Part shown: positions 44,239-53,000 of the stretch, one piece after another
How positions within the stretch are numbered: the stretch's first letter is position 1
How the letters are laid out: each line of letters opens with the position of its first letter
From: Lachnospiraceae bacterium GAM79
Lineage (GTDB): Bacteria > Bacillota > Clostridia > Lachnospirales > Lachnospiraceae
Direction of reading: 5' to 3'
DNA: 64,000 bases
Assembly (NCBI GenBank): GCA_020735665.1
Contig: CP085928.1
Span: forward strand, 1-64,000
Translations under genes and position numbers: made by a program
The notes under the pieces: model-generated
The model's input: only the letters and a program-made list of their open reading frames with translations
Told to the model about the DNA's origin: nothing
Database searches by the model: none

Positions 44239-45567
44239 ATGAGTGAATATGCAGATATAGTAATTGGAAATTTATCATTACATTGGTTTAGAAACTATTT
44301 GGATAGCAAAATCGTTAGTCTGTTTTTTTCAAAAAATGACCTTATTGTAGTAAATAATTGTAATATAGACGATGATGATAAAGATGCCGGAACATACACT
44401 AAATATATGTATAGGACGACTGTTCGGCGTGCAAAAGAACGCTTAGATGCACAGGGATTTGGACTTAATAATTTTGAAAAAATATTTAATGATGAAATGG
44501 TTCAAGCAGTAGACTACTCATCTTTTTTGTATCATTTACAGGGAGATTATGATGAAGAGGACAAGAATAATGAAATTCGGATTAAGAAAAATGTTTCATT
44601 AAAAAAATGGAAAAATGCAATGAAAAAAATTGTTTCTTATGAACTTGCAAATGGAAACATACAATTTGGAGGAACACTTTCAGAGGTTAATATTACAACA
44701 GAGTGTGACAAAGTTATATTTTATTCTTTGAAAGATGAGGATAGCGAATCATTTTATGCTTTAAATCCTGAAATAATCAATTATAAATATGTATACAGAC
44801 TTATACTAGAATATTGTGCAAATGATATGGAGATAATATTGGATTTCTCAAATTTGGATAATTGGGCAGATGATTGTATTCCCAAAGCACTAGCAGCGAC
44901 AGAGAACGTTTCAAAAACAATTGTTCTTGTTGAAGGGTCAAGCGATAAAGATATTTTAGAATTTGCGATGTCACAGTTATATCCTCATCTTTCAGATTTA
45001 TTTTATTTTATGGATTTCAGTGATGAATCTGGTGGAAAAAGAGATGGAGGAACATCATATGTAATAAAAAATCTTAAAACTTTTTATTTTTCAAAAATTA
45101 GAGCAAATTTTATTGCAATTTTTGATAATGATGCAGAGGGATATTCTAGTAAATGCTCATTATTAAATGAAATAAAAAACTGGCCGGCAAATTTTAGAAT
45201 ATTATTATATCCAGAAATTACAATGTTTCATAAATACCCAACTATTGCACCTAATGGGAAAATTGTGCCTGATGACATTAACAAGAAAGCTGCTTCTATT
45301 GAATTGTATTTGCCAGATTCCATTATAAAAACTGGTGGGAACTATTATCCAATTGAATGGGAATCGAGAAAACGAATACGAAATAAAAATAATGTTGAAG
45401 AAGCATTATATCAAGGAGTGATTTCTTATAAAGATGATATAAAGCATAAGTTTCATGAAATGCGTAATAAAATTGAGAGAGGTGATGAAGTTTTTAAAAC
45501 AGAAGAATGGAAAAATATGAAAAAATTACTAGAAACAATAGTATTCGCTTTTAATAACGAACAATAA
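44239..45567 (+). CDS. HEPN/Toprim domain protein, likely defence gene
   Basis: 442 residues. The N-terminal part (EYADIVIGNLSLHWFRNYLD, SLFFSKNDLIVV) resembles the HEPN/Toprim-associated N-terminal domain, and the middle to C-terminal part carries a Toprim-like core: VLVEGSSDKDILEFAM with the catalytic-type Glu, then FIAIFDNDAEGY with the DxD-like acidic pair. Proteins of this make-up are predicted anti-phage factors, pairing nucleic-acid sensing and cutting. The gene is clearly AT-richer than its neighbours and has its own terminator, so it looks like cargo acquired separately. ATG 44239 has an AAAAGG site; ATG 44212 is less good. Confidence 0.72.
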   Translation: MSEYADIVIGNLSLHWFRNYLDSKIVSLFFSKNDLIVVNNCNIDDDDKDAGTYTKYMYRTTVRRAKERLDAQGFGLNNFEKIFNDEMVQAVDYSSFLYHLQGDYDEEDKNNEIRIKKNVSLKKWKNAMKKIVSYELANGNIQFGGTLSEVNITTECDKVIFYSLKDEDSESFYALNPEIINYKYVYRLILEYCANDMEIILDFSNLDNWADDCIPKALAATENVSKTIVLVEGSSDKDILEFAMSQLYPHLSDLFYFMDFSDESGGKRDGGTSYVIKNLKTFYFSKIRANFIAIFDNDAEGYSSKCSLLNEIKNWPANFRILLYPEITMFHKYPTIAPNGKIVPDDINKKAASIELYLPDSIIKTGGNYYPIEWESRKRIRNKNNVEEALYQGVISYKDDIKHKFHEMRNKIERGDEVFKTEEWKNMKKLLETIVFAFNNEQ

Positions 45568-45596
45568 ATAGCAACGTAAACTAATGCAAATATCAT

Positions 45597-45633
45597 GGGC
45601 AGGGCTCTTCGGGGTTCTGCCCTTTTTCTTTTT
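45597..45633 (+). terminator. Terminator after the HEPN/Toprim gene
   Basis: GGGCAG (45597-45602) pairs with CTGCCC (45617-45622), followed by TTTTTCTTTTT. Confidence 0.8.
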
Positions 45634-45697
45634 CCAGACCAAAAGACCACCTGCTGGAAAAGAACAAGAAAAACCTGAAAGGATGTGGTGACTTATC

Positions 45698-46603
45698 ATT
45701 ATAGGAATCGATCATGGATATTATGCCATCAAAACTCCCCATGTGTGTTTCCCGACTGGACTGACCGGGTACGATTATGAGCCGTATACCATGCAGAATG
45801 TCCTGCAGTACAATGGGAAATTTTATGTGTGTGGAACTGGGCGGCAGACGCTGGTGAGAAGTAAGACTTCCAATGACAATTATTATCTTTTGACAATGGC
45901 AGCCATTGCCCAAGAAATCCGCTATCGCCGGGGAGAGCGGAAAACAGATGTAGTTCTGGCAGCCGGTCTTCCACTGGCAAGTTTTGGCAGGGAGAAAAAA
46001 GGCTTCCGGGAATATCTGTTTCGGAAAGAGCAGCCTCTGCGTTTCCGGTACGAGGATGAGAGCTATGAGATCCGGATTCAGGATGTAAAACTGTTCCCAC
46101 AGGGATACTCAGCCCTGGCTCTCCACCCGGAATGTGTTCGGGACGAGCCTTCTGTTCTTCTCGCAGATATCGGTGGCTGGACCGTAGACCTGATGCGGCT
46201 GGACAACAGTGTTCCAAATGCCGCTACCTGCCGCAGCCTGGAACTTGGTGTGATCCGGTGTGTGGATGAGATCACCGAGCAGGTACGCAGAAATACCGGA
46301 CTGTCTGTAACGGATATTCAGATCGAACGTGTTCTGAACGGCCAGAGCTGCAGCATGGACCCGGCCGCAAAAGAAATCATTGTCCGGCAGGGAAGGCTCT
46401 ACACGGAGAAAATACTGTCTGCAATTATGGAAGCCGGGTTCGATCTGAAGGCAATTCCGTCCGTGATCATGGGCGGCGGAGCCAGCATTCTGAAACGGCA
46501 CGTGACACCGCAGGACGGGCTGTGTCGGCAGATTTACCTGACAGACGTACACGCCAATGCTTCCGGCTATGAGCGGATTGTGGGGCAGATGTGCGCGAAG
46601 TAA
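45698..46603 (+). CDS. ParM-like actin-type partition ATPase (non-canonical start)
   Basis: Actin-fold protein that pushes apart DNA copies in partition systems. Phosphate-1 motif GIDHGYYAIKT, phosphate-2 motif LLADIGGWTVDLMRL, and adenosine motif VIMGGGASILKR. About 301 residues. The conserved beginning IIGIDHG lies upstream of the first canonical start (GTG 45743) and only 2-5 codons after an in-frame TGA (45689), so translation must begin at ATT 45698, ATC 45695 or CTT 45692, or by coupling to the ATG-TGG-TGA at 45683. It overlaps the next gene, which is probably its ParR-like partner. Confidence 0.82.
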   Translation: MIGIDHGYYAIKTPHVCFPTGLTGYDYEPYTMQNVLQYNGKFYVCGTGRQTLVRSKTSNDNYYLLTMAAIAQEIRYRRGERKTDVVLAAGLPLASFGREKKGFREYLFRKEQPLRFRYEDESYEIRIQDVKLFPQGYSALALHPECVRDEPSVLLADIGGWTVDLMRLDNSVPNAATCRSLELGVIRCVDEITEQVRRNTGLSVTDIQIERVLNGQSCSMDPAAKEIIVRQGRLYTEKILSAIMEAGFDLKAIPSVIMGGGASILKRHVTPQDGLCRQIYLTDVHANASGYERIVGQMCAK

Positions 46604-46884
46604 AGAGACCCGTTTTCTCGTTCCGCCTGAACCTTGATAACCCAGATCACAAAAAGGCATGGGAGATCCTGCAAAGTGTTCCAGATGGACAGAAGAGCAG
46701 CTATCTGGTTCAGGTGATCTTAAAAGATCAGGAAAACAACCAGCTGGAGAAAAGCATCCGGCAGGCAATCCGGGAAGAACTGGCAGGTGTTTCCATTTCT
46801 GGCTCCGGGGAGAGTGTTTCAAAAAAGGAAGAAATCCCGTCCCAGATGCTGGATTTTCTCTCCGGGCTTGAGGATGCATTCTGA
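46591..46884 (+). CDS. ParR/StbB-like partition partner
   Basis: 97 residues: beta-strand start FSFRLNLDNP, two helices DHKKAWEILQSVPDGQKSSYLVQVIL of ribbon-helix-helix character, and an acidic Ser-rich tail ending in a hydrophobic helix (MLDFLSGLEDAF), the usual layout of actin-filament adaptor proteins. GTG 46591 has GGGG five bases ahead and overlaps the ParM stop by 13 bases. Role inferred from this pairing. Confidence 0.72.
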   Translation: MREVKRPVFSFRLNLDNPDHKKAWEILQSVPDGQKSSYLVQVILKDQENNQLEKSIRQAIREELAGVSISGSGESVSKKEEIPSQMLDFLSGLEDAF

Positions 46885-47102
46885 AAAAGTCAAGTCTTTC
46901 CTGGTGATAAAATAGCCAAATTTCAAGCAGTCAAATTAGTATAAATCACGGATTTTTGAAAGGGGTGATGCCTATTGAATGTTATTGGATCTGCATCCTT
47001 TGGGAGCTTTTGAGAGCCTCATATTCGTTGGGTATTGTGAATAGCTTTCTGTCACGTTTTAGGGTATGTTGTATGTAGAAAAAAGAAAGGAGAACGAACA
47101 CA
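46885..47102. other. Spacer before the acidic RHH protein gene
   Basis: About 220 bases with no confident gene. A 36-codon frame from ATG 46968 has GGGG only two bases ahead and was not accepted. Confidence 0.4.
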
Positions 47103-47675
47103 ATGGAGATGAAAAACATATGCGGAAAAATCCCGGTAGAGCTGCATGAAAAGCTAAAACTGGAAGTCGAAGAGTTAGGAATCAGCATACCAAAATACCT
47201 TGAAATGGTAATCGAAGAACACATGACAAGAAAAGGAGAAAAGACGAACATGGCAGATTTAAGAACAGTAGCAGTACAGGTAACCGAGGATTTATTTTCC
47301 AGACTGAAAGCAGTCCTCGCCAGGAATGGCATGAAACAGAAAGACTTCTTAATCGGGCTTATCGAAGATGCAATCGAAAAAGAAGAAGCCAAATGGAAAG
47401 CAGAGTCAGAGGAAGCCGAAGAAACAGAAATGGAAGATCCTGAGACTGCGAAATCAGAACCGGATGAAGAGTCAGTAGAACCTGAAGCAGAAGAGCCTGA
47501 GACAGAAGCACTGGAAGCTGAAACAGACGGAGAAATGACAGAACCGGACGAAGCTGAAGCAGATGAAGAGCCGACAGAGCCAGAAAACGAAGAGCCAGCG
47601 GAAGCAGAGCCAACAGAACTGGAAACCGAAGAAGCAGAAGAATCTGAGCCAGAGGAAGCGGAATCAGAAGAATAG
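47103..47675 (+). CDS. Ribbon-helix-helix protein with long acidic tail
   Basis: 190 residues. Residues 1-45 and about 50-98 each look like a ribbon-helix-helix unit (KIPVELHEKLKLEVEELGIS; VAVQVTEDLFSRLKAVLARN). From about residue 100 to the end the chain is almost all Glu, Asp, Pro, Thr and Ala (PEAEEPETEALEAE and variants), strongly acidic. It may bind DNA at the N-terminus and use the tail as a DNA mimic or spacer; that is inference. AAAGGAG precedes ATG 47103. A terminator follows. Confidence 0.65.
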   Translation: MEMKNICGKIPVELHEKLKLEVEELGISIPKYLEMVIEEHMTRKGEKTNMADLRTVAVQVTEDLFSRLKAVLARNGMKQKDFLIGLIEDAIEKEEAKWKAESEEAEETEMEDPETAKSEPDEESVEPEAEEPETEALEAETDGEMTEPDEAEADEEPTEPENEEPAEAEPTELETEEAEESEPEEAESEE

Positions 47676-47708
47676 ACATCACAAAACAGAAACCAAGAGA
47701 CGGAAACG

Positions 47709-47735
47709 GTGCAGAGAAATCTGCACTGTTTTTTT
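47709..47735 (+). terminator. Terminator-like hairpin before the cytosine methyltransferase
   Basis: GTGCAGA-GAAA-TCTGCAC followed by TGTTTTTTT: a GNRA-loop terminator. It contains the only canonical start codon (GTG 47709) available to the next gene. Confidence 0.75.
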
Positions 47736-49052
47736 CGCAGCGAAGGGAGGCTGATAGCCGGAACAATTCGATTTTTTGACCTGTTCAGTGGAATCGGAGG
47801 ATTCCGAGAAGGGCTGCACAGGGCAGGGGGCTTCACCTGTGTCGGACACTGTGAAGCAGATGCATATGCAGACCACAACTACCGGGTGCTGTTTGATACG
47901 GAAGGAGAGTGGTTCTGCAATGACGCAAGAAATATTGAAACAGAACGAATGCCGGACTTTGATCTTTTATGTGCGGGATTTCCTTGCCAGGCATTCTCAA
48001 TCGCTGGACGAAGGGAAGGATTTGCCGATGCAAGAGGAACCCTTTTCTTTGAAGTTGCCAGACTGGTTGCAGACAAACGACCTGCGTATTTTCTCCTTGA
48101 AAACGTACCCGGTCTGCTTTCGCATGACAAAGGGCGGACGTTTCACACCATCCTCAGTACGCTATCTGAACTGGGGTATCATGTCGAATGGAAAGTGCTT
48201 AACAGCAAGGATTTCGGAGTCCCCCAGTCAAGGAAGCGGGTGTATATTGTCGGATATCTTGATGGAAGATGTGCCGGAAAAATATTACCTTTCCCAAAAG
48301 CAAATGGAACAGCTCTTATACAAGTCCATGCTGGCAAACAGGGAGAAAGAGTCTACGCAGAAGAAGGACTGAGCTGCACGCTGACCAGCGGGGCTGGTGG
48401 TATGGGCGGCAAGACCGGATTATACGAAGTCGGTATCCCAATCAAGGAAAACACCCGAAAAGGATACAAGATGGCCTACGAGGGGGACAGCATCGATCTC
48501 GGATATCCGGGAATCAACAGTCGCAGGGGGAGAGTCGGGCATGAGATCGCCCATACCCTGACGACCGGAAACCAGCAGGGAACACTGCATTTTGTAGATA
48601 TCTCCCCTCCGCCGCTGGTGACAGACGTTGCAAGATGTCTGAATACCAGACAGGATTCCAGCATCCATAACCACAGAGGCGAAAGTTCCGGGGTGCTGGT
48701 GGAAGAACCGCCAAGGGCAGTGCTGACACCGGCCAAGGAAAAAGTCCGCCAGAATGGAAGAAGGATGAAAGAACCGGAAGAGCCAATGTTCACCATTACG
48801 GCAACTGACCGTCATGGAGTGATTTACCACGGCAGAATCCGCAGGCTGACGCCAAGGGAGTGTCTGCGGCTGCAGGGATATCGGGATGGTCAGATTTCCA
48901 AGATGGAAAAAGAAACATCGGATAACCAGCTTTACAAGCAGGCCGGTAATGGTGTCACTGTCAATGTCATTGAAGCAATAGGCAGAAATTTGAAAGCAGT
49001 AGATGAAGAGATCCAAAGCGGCTCACCTGTTCCAGAAGCGAAGGGTGGGTGA
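47709..49052 (+). CDS. DNA (cytosine-5) methyltransferase
   Basis: C5 methyltransferase using SAM. Motif I FFDLFSGIGGFREGL, motif IV AGFPCQAFS with the catalytic Cys, motif VI FLLENVPGLL, motif VIII PQSRKRVYIVG and motif X KQAGNGVTVNV. Up to 447 residues. GTG 47709 lies within a terminator stem; homologs usually start just before IRFFDLF, which here is an ATT (47766) 15 bases after GGGAGG, so the real start is doubtful. It overlaps the amidoligase gene by four bases. No restriction enzyme gene is adjacent; it probably protects the element against host restriction. Confidence 0.9.
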   Translation: MQRNLHCFFRSEGRLIAGTIRFFDLFSGIGGFREGLHRAGGFTCVGHCEADAYADHNYRVLFDTEGEWFCNDARNIETERMPDFDLLCAGFPCQAFSIAGRREGFADARGTLFFEVARLVADKRPAYFLLENVPGLLSHDKGRTFHTILSTLSELGYHVEWKVLNSKDFGVPQSRKRVYIVGYLDGRCAGKILPFPKANGTALIQVHAGKQGERVYAEEGLSCTLTSGAGGMGGKTGLYEVGIPIKENTRKGYKMAYEGDSIDLGYPGINSRRGRVGHEIAHTLTTGNQQGTLHFVDISPPPLVTDVARCLNTRQDSSIHNHRGESSGVLVEEPPRAVLTPAKEKVRQNGRRMKEPEEPMFTITATDRHGVIYHGRIRRLTPRECLRLQGYRDGQISKMEKETSDNQLYKQAGNGVTVNVIEAIGRNLKAVDEEIQSGSPVPEAKGG

Positions 49053-50008
49053 AGCAGATCGACCTAAAAGACCAGTATTTTGGTACAGAGATTGAGATGA
49101 CAGGTATCAGCCGCTATGATGCGGCTGTTGCGATTGGAAGAATGTTCGGAACAGAGCCATATCATATCCGTTCTTACGATTCCTGGTGTGTAAAAGATTC
49201 AGATGGAAAAACGTGGAAATTTTCAAGAGACAGCAGTATCGACTGTGAAAGGCTGGCAAATGGTACTGTAATAGATGCCGATGGAGATTATTCGACAGAA
49301 ATGGTATCCCCGAAATTGGAATATTCGGAAATGGGAAAACTCCAGGAAGTGGTGCGGTGTGTCAAAAACGCAGGTGCTTTTGTCAATTCATCCTGTGGCA
49401 TGCATGTCCATGTGGACGCATCCAATCATACACCAAGGAGTCTGAAAAATGCACTGACGATCATGTACTGCAAAGAGGATATTCTGTTCAAAGCCTTAAA
49501 TGTACAGACGAGAAGGGAAGATGAGTATTGCCAGAAAGTCCGTCCTATGGTATTGGAGAAGATCCGCCGGATGCCAAACAGCACCATCACGATGGAAAAA
49601 TTCAAAAGGGCATGGTATGAGGGAAATGACGGAAGCTCCGAGCATTACAACTGGACAAGGTATTATGCCTTAAACCTACATGCTGTTTTTTCCAAGGGAA
49701 CACTGGAATGGCGTTGTTTTGAAAGCACCCTCCATGCAGGAAAAGTCCGGTCGAATATCACACTGGCACTTGCCATATCCGCACAGGCGATCAACCAATC
49801 TTGTACCCATGCAAAAAAGACGGAGATCGGGGATAACCCGGCATTTACGTTCCGCACCTTTCTGCTCCGCCTCGGATTGATCGGGGACGAATACAAAAAT
49901 GTACGGAAGCATCTACTTGCCAATCTGGACGGGGATAAGGCATGGCGGTATGACAAAAGTACCTATGCCTGTCTGCAGAATCCAAGACGGACAGATGATG
50001 CGAGATAA
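49049..50008 (+). CDS. Amidoligase family protein (Amidoligase_2)
   Basis: 319 residues. Family marks: FGTEIEMTGISR at the start, EMVSPKL, SSCGMHVHVDAS, and NLHAVFSKGTLEWRCFESTL. These enzymes of the COOH-NH2 ligase/glutamine-synthetase-like superfamily use ATP to form amide bonds on peptides or proteins. GTG 49049 overlaps the methyltransferase stop (GTGA). Downstream follow a giant adhesin, a gamma-glutamylcyclotransferase and sortase B, so the enzyme may modify the surface protein or a peptide (inference from context and from published amidoligase/cyclotransferase pairings). Confidence 0.85.
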   Translation: MKQIDLKDQYFGTEIEMTGISRYDAAVAIGRMFGTEPYHIRSYDSWCVKDSDGKTWKFSRDSSIDCERLANGTVIDADGDYSTEMVSPKLEYSEMGKLQEVVRCVKNAGAFVNSSCGMHVHVDASNHTPRSLKNALTIMYCKEDILFKALNVQTRREDEYCQKVRPMVLEKIRRMPNSTITMEKFKRAWYEGNDGSSEHYNWTRYYALNLHAVFSKGTLEWRCFESTLHAGKVRSNITLALAISAQAINQSCTHAKKTEIGDNPAFTFRTFLLRLGLIGDEYKNVRKHLLANLDGDKAWRYDKSTYACLQNPRRTDDAR

Positions 50009-50093
50009 CAGAATAATGAGAACAGACAGGCCGGGTGGAAACATCCGGCTGTTCTTATGCAAAATGAAGAAAAAGAAGAAAGAGGTAGAAAAC

Positions 50094-53000
50094 ATGAAGA
50101 GTAAATATCGATTCAGGCGAATCCTTTCAGGGGTGATGGCGGCAGTCACCATCTTATCCACGGTCATTTCACCGCTGACGGTGTATGCTTCGGAAGAGCC
50201 GAAAGCGGCGGAACCGCCAGCGTATGAATCCGTAAAGGATCAGCTGGATGAAAATGAAGTGGTAAAAGCCACCGATCTGGAGCTGGAAGTCGGACAGGAC
50301 TTTGATGTTTCCACGGATTTTACAAATTTGGAAATCAAGGACGAAAGCAAAGTCAAAGTGACATTCCAGAAAGCAGAGAATGACGCCGGGGAGAACTTCA
50401 GCACCAGCCATGCAGACATTTACCATGCCGTTTATTATGTGGAGCCAGTCAACCAGAACCACCCGGTTTATCAGATTGGGAGAAACCTGATCGTAAAAGA
50501 GCCTGTGACAGCAGCTCAGAGTGAACTGCAGACAGAACAGGCAGTTACCGAAGAGGATACAGGTTCTGATGATGAGGAAGCTGCCTCGCAGGAAGAAACT
50601 GAGACAGTGCCTGTAGAGACAGAAATTGTTGAGCCGGAGACAGCTGAATCTGAAACAGAAGAACCGGAAGAAACAGAACCCGAATTTCAGGGTGGACTTT
50701 CTGAATCTGAGTTTGATGCCGCATTAGAGGAAGCCGAAACAGAAAATACAACCGATAAAGAATCCGGGCTGACACTCAGCGATGTTCTGGAGCAGGCAGG
50801 GGAACAGGATATTGACCTTATGGCAATGGAAGATGGGGAAACCGTTTCTTTCACCGCAGTCAATACCAGTACAAGAGCAACACAGGATGTAGATGTGACA
50901 AGAGGGACTGCATACTATTATGCAGACTACGGTCTGGGTTCTTATGTAACCTATAAATATACCGTAAAATTTGGAAACGTGTCTGCAACTGCCTACTGTG
51001 TGCAGCCGTCAAAAGCAGGACCTGGGGATGGTGTTTATAAGATCACCAAACTGGGTGACAGCAAAGCACTGGCAAAAGTATGCTACTACGGCACAAAAGC
51101 ATCCGGCGAAAATGGATTTTTCTCAGAGAAACATCCTGATTTTTCCGCTGGAAAACAGTTTATCATTGTCCATCTGGCTGCGTCTTATGCCAATAACAGT
51201 AGTGACGCTTTTTCCGGTACGAATGCAACCGGACAGGCTCTGGCAATGGAACTCTACAATTATTGCATGAGCCAGCCGGAGATACCGGAAGTGGACATGA
51301 GTTTCTCCAATGCAGATGTTACCGCATATATCAGCGGCAACAGCCAGAGAACAGAAGAGATCACCTTTAAGGCATCCGAACTGCAGACCATCACCATGAA
51401 ACTGCCTTCCGGTGTCAAACTGCATAATGTGACAACGGGAAAAACAAGCAGTGCAGGTGCATCCGTGGAGATCTGCGGCGGTACCAAATTCTACTTATCT
51501 GCACCGCTGACACAGGCAGTGGATGTCAAAGGGGAATGGTCTGTTACCATGAAGGGAAGCATCATCAAAGACTATTCCGCTTACAAGATCACAACCGGAA
51601 GCGAGACACAGGACCTTGCCCTGGTATTTGGCGAGGGCGTGACCGATGAGAAGTATGTAGATTTTAAAGTGTCATGGGTAAAACAGGCAACTCTAGAGAT
51701 CGTAAAGAAGGACCGCAAGAGCAACAAAGCCATCGCAGGTGCAGTTTATGGCGTTTACAGTGACAAGGATGGAAAGAACTTGATCACAAAGATGCCGGCC
51801 ACAGATGCCAACGGAGCTTCCAGCGTTACGATCACCAAAACACAGGATACCGTATACCTGAAAGAGATCTCCGTACCAAACGGATATCTGCTGGATACCA
51901 AAGCCTACGATGTGAAACTGGTCATCGGAGATACTGTAAAACAAACCGTTACCGATGCAGAGCAGATGGCAAGCCTGACTGTTTATAAATTAGGAGAAGT
52001 CCTGACCGGAGCAAAGGTAACTGATGATGGTGTTTCCTTTGTTTATACCGAGCAGAAACAGAAGAGTGCGGTTTACAATGTTTATGCCGCAGCGGATATT
52101 GTATCCGCAGACGGAACCGTCATTTATAAAAAAGACGCACTGGTCAAAGCCGGACTTACTACCGGGGATGACGGAAGTGTCACACTGGATAATCTATATC
52201 TGGGAAAATATGTGGTAAAAGAAATGCAGGCACCACAAAATCTGGTATGCACAGGCGAAAGCCAGGAAATCACCCTTTCCTATGCCGGAAGCAATGTGGA
52301 GAAGGTCATGGGAAGCGTGACATTCAAAAATGACCGCCAAAAAGCAAGCGTAAGCGTATACAAACAGGATAAGGAAACCAGGAAATACCTTCCGGGCGGC
52401 ACTTATGGCCTGTATGCCGGAAACGACATCAAAGCAGCGGACGGAACCGTTGTGGTCAAAAAAGATACCCTCATTGAGAAGGTAGTGACCGGAACAGACG
52501 GAAAAGCCGTATATCAGGCAGACCTGCCGATCGCTAACAGCTACTACATGAAAGAGGTTTCTGCACCGGCCGGATATACCAGAAACAGTGAGGATGTGTA
52601 CTCTTTTACGTTCCAGTACACCACAGACAAAGAGGCAACCGTTTCTTTCAGCCACACGTTCCAGAACGAGCGTGTCAATGCGAAGATCAAACTGGTAAAA
52701 GAGGATTCCGAAACCGGAAAGACCGCACAGGGAGATGCAACCCTTGAGGGTGCGGTTTACGGACTGTATGCCCGTGAGGATATCGTTCATCCGGATGGAC
52801 AGACAGGTGTCCTTTACCCGGCAGGAACGCAGATTGCAACCCTGACTACGGATACAGAGGGAAATGCAGAAATCGCAGACCTCTATCTCGGAAAGTATTA
52901 CGTGAAAGAATTGACGCCGCCTGTTGGATATCTGGCAGACCCGGAAGAACATGATCTGGAGTGTAATGACGAGGGAGATCTGGTTCAGACGGTAGAACGT

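Noticed and set aside
46109-46879. 256-codon open frame on the minus strand
   Set aside because: Antisense to the ParM-like and partner genes, no ribosome site and no sensible protein.
46968-47078. 36-codon frame before the acidic RHH gene
   Set aside because: The GGGG site is only two bases from ATG and the peptide resembles nothing; kept as spacer.
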